Part shown: positions 63,701-64,000 of the stretch, in pieces | Numbering within the stretch: the stretch's first letter is position 1 | Layout: each line of letters begins with the position of its first letter | DNA from: Hyalella azteca | Lineage: Eukaryota > Arthropoda > Malacostraca > Amphipoda > Hyalellidae | DNA: 64,000 nucleotides | Assembly (NCBI RefSeq): GCF_000764305.2 | Contig: NW_025937435.1 | Coordinates: 2,146-66,145, forward strand | Direction of reading: 5' to 3' | The notes under the pieces: generated by a model | What the model saw: only the letters and a program-made list of their open reading frames with translations | What the model was told of the DNA's origin: nothing | Databases searched by the model: none | Translations under genes and position numbers: made by a program

Positions 63701-64000
63701 AACGAACCTTTGCCAAGTGTCCACCAGTGTCATCACACTGATGACAGTTATAGCGTCAGTGTTTTTTCACATAATTTTAGTTTAACTGTTAAGAGCTGGT
63801 AAAATTTAGAGAATTTTTTATTAATTTTAGACCTAGGTAGAAGTAAGCTAAGGAACCCCTTATTCTCCATAGATTCGGAGGATCAACAGAAGTAATTCAA
63901 CTCAGAAGCTGCAGGCGGTCGAAATGTTTCATTTTTCCATCGATTCCAATTGTAAATGTTGAAAAACTTTTACGTAACAATATTTTAGGCAAGCAATTGT
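63700..64000. other. Unique sequence at the window end
   Basis: No exon, repeat or clear polyadenylation signal recognised. Confidence 0.4.

Overview
The window is animal genomic DNA: split genes with GT-AG introns, GC-rich exons set in AT-rich or minisatellite-filled introns, tRNA-derived SINEs, a LINE remnant and foldback elements. The genes are metazoan (two basement-membrane type IV collagen chains and a phospholipid-phosphatase-family membrane protein). The phylum cannot be fixed from the sequence; the many introns fit a bilaterian invertebrate. The piece is a draft scaffold: one 912-base gap (33106-34017), seven single-N joins (441, 1386, 12293, 12855, 36226, 40569, 41886) and two leftover Tn5/Nextera mosaic ends (414-432 and 41898-41916).

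Layout. (1) 1413-6975, plus strand: a seven-exon, 368-residue phospholipid phosphatase (PLPP/PLPPR-like) gene whose second and third catalytic motifs are degenerate. (2) 7080-10130: SINE, ATTGG/CCAAT-type minisatellite and the 3' flank of the next gene. (3) 10135-30268, minus strand: a collagen IV alpha2-like gene. Twenty-two exons from the 7S cysteine motif to the end of exon 23 join in frame (1880 codons); the signal-peptide exon is not found and the first half of the NC1 domain is lost in joins at 12293 and 12855. (4) 30270-38231: head-to-head intergenic region with minisatellites, a decayed LINE, the gap and a misplaced contig. (5) 38232-62809, plus strand: a collagen IV alpha1-like gene. 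Thirty-three exons join into 1842 codons including the stop, provided that two exons lying at 35142-35831 are moved into the intron between 40899 and 42094 and one surplus G is removed at 46928. (6) 62810-64000: 3' flank with minisatellites.

The two collagen genes are divergent, like vertebrate COL4A1/COL4A2. The NC1 parts that survive assign the minus gene to the alpha2 class and the plus gene to the alpha1 class, so their products should form heterotrimers in basement membrane. Both chains carry unusual Gly/Tyr-rich extensions: about 490 residues before the 7S cysteines of the alpha2-like chain, and 200 residues after NC1 of the alpha1-like chain, with a shared GGQGGGYGG motif. A second recurring oddity is that tandem repeats in all three genes have copied exon edges together with their splice sites, always on the intron side. 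These two observations, plus the repaired exon order, are the main results.
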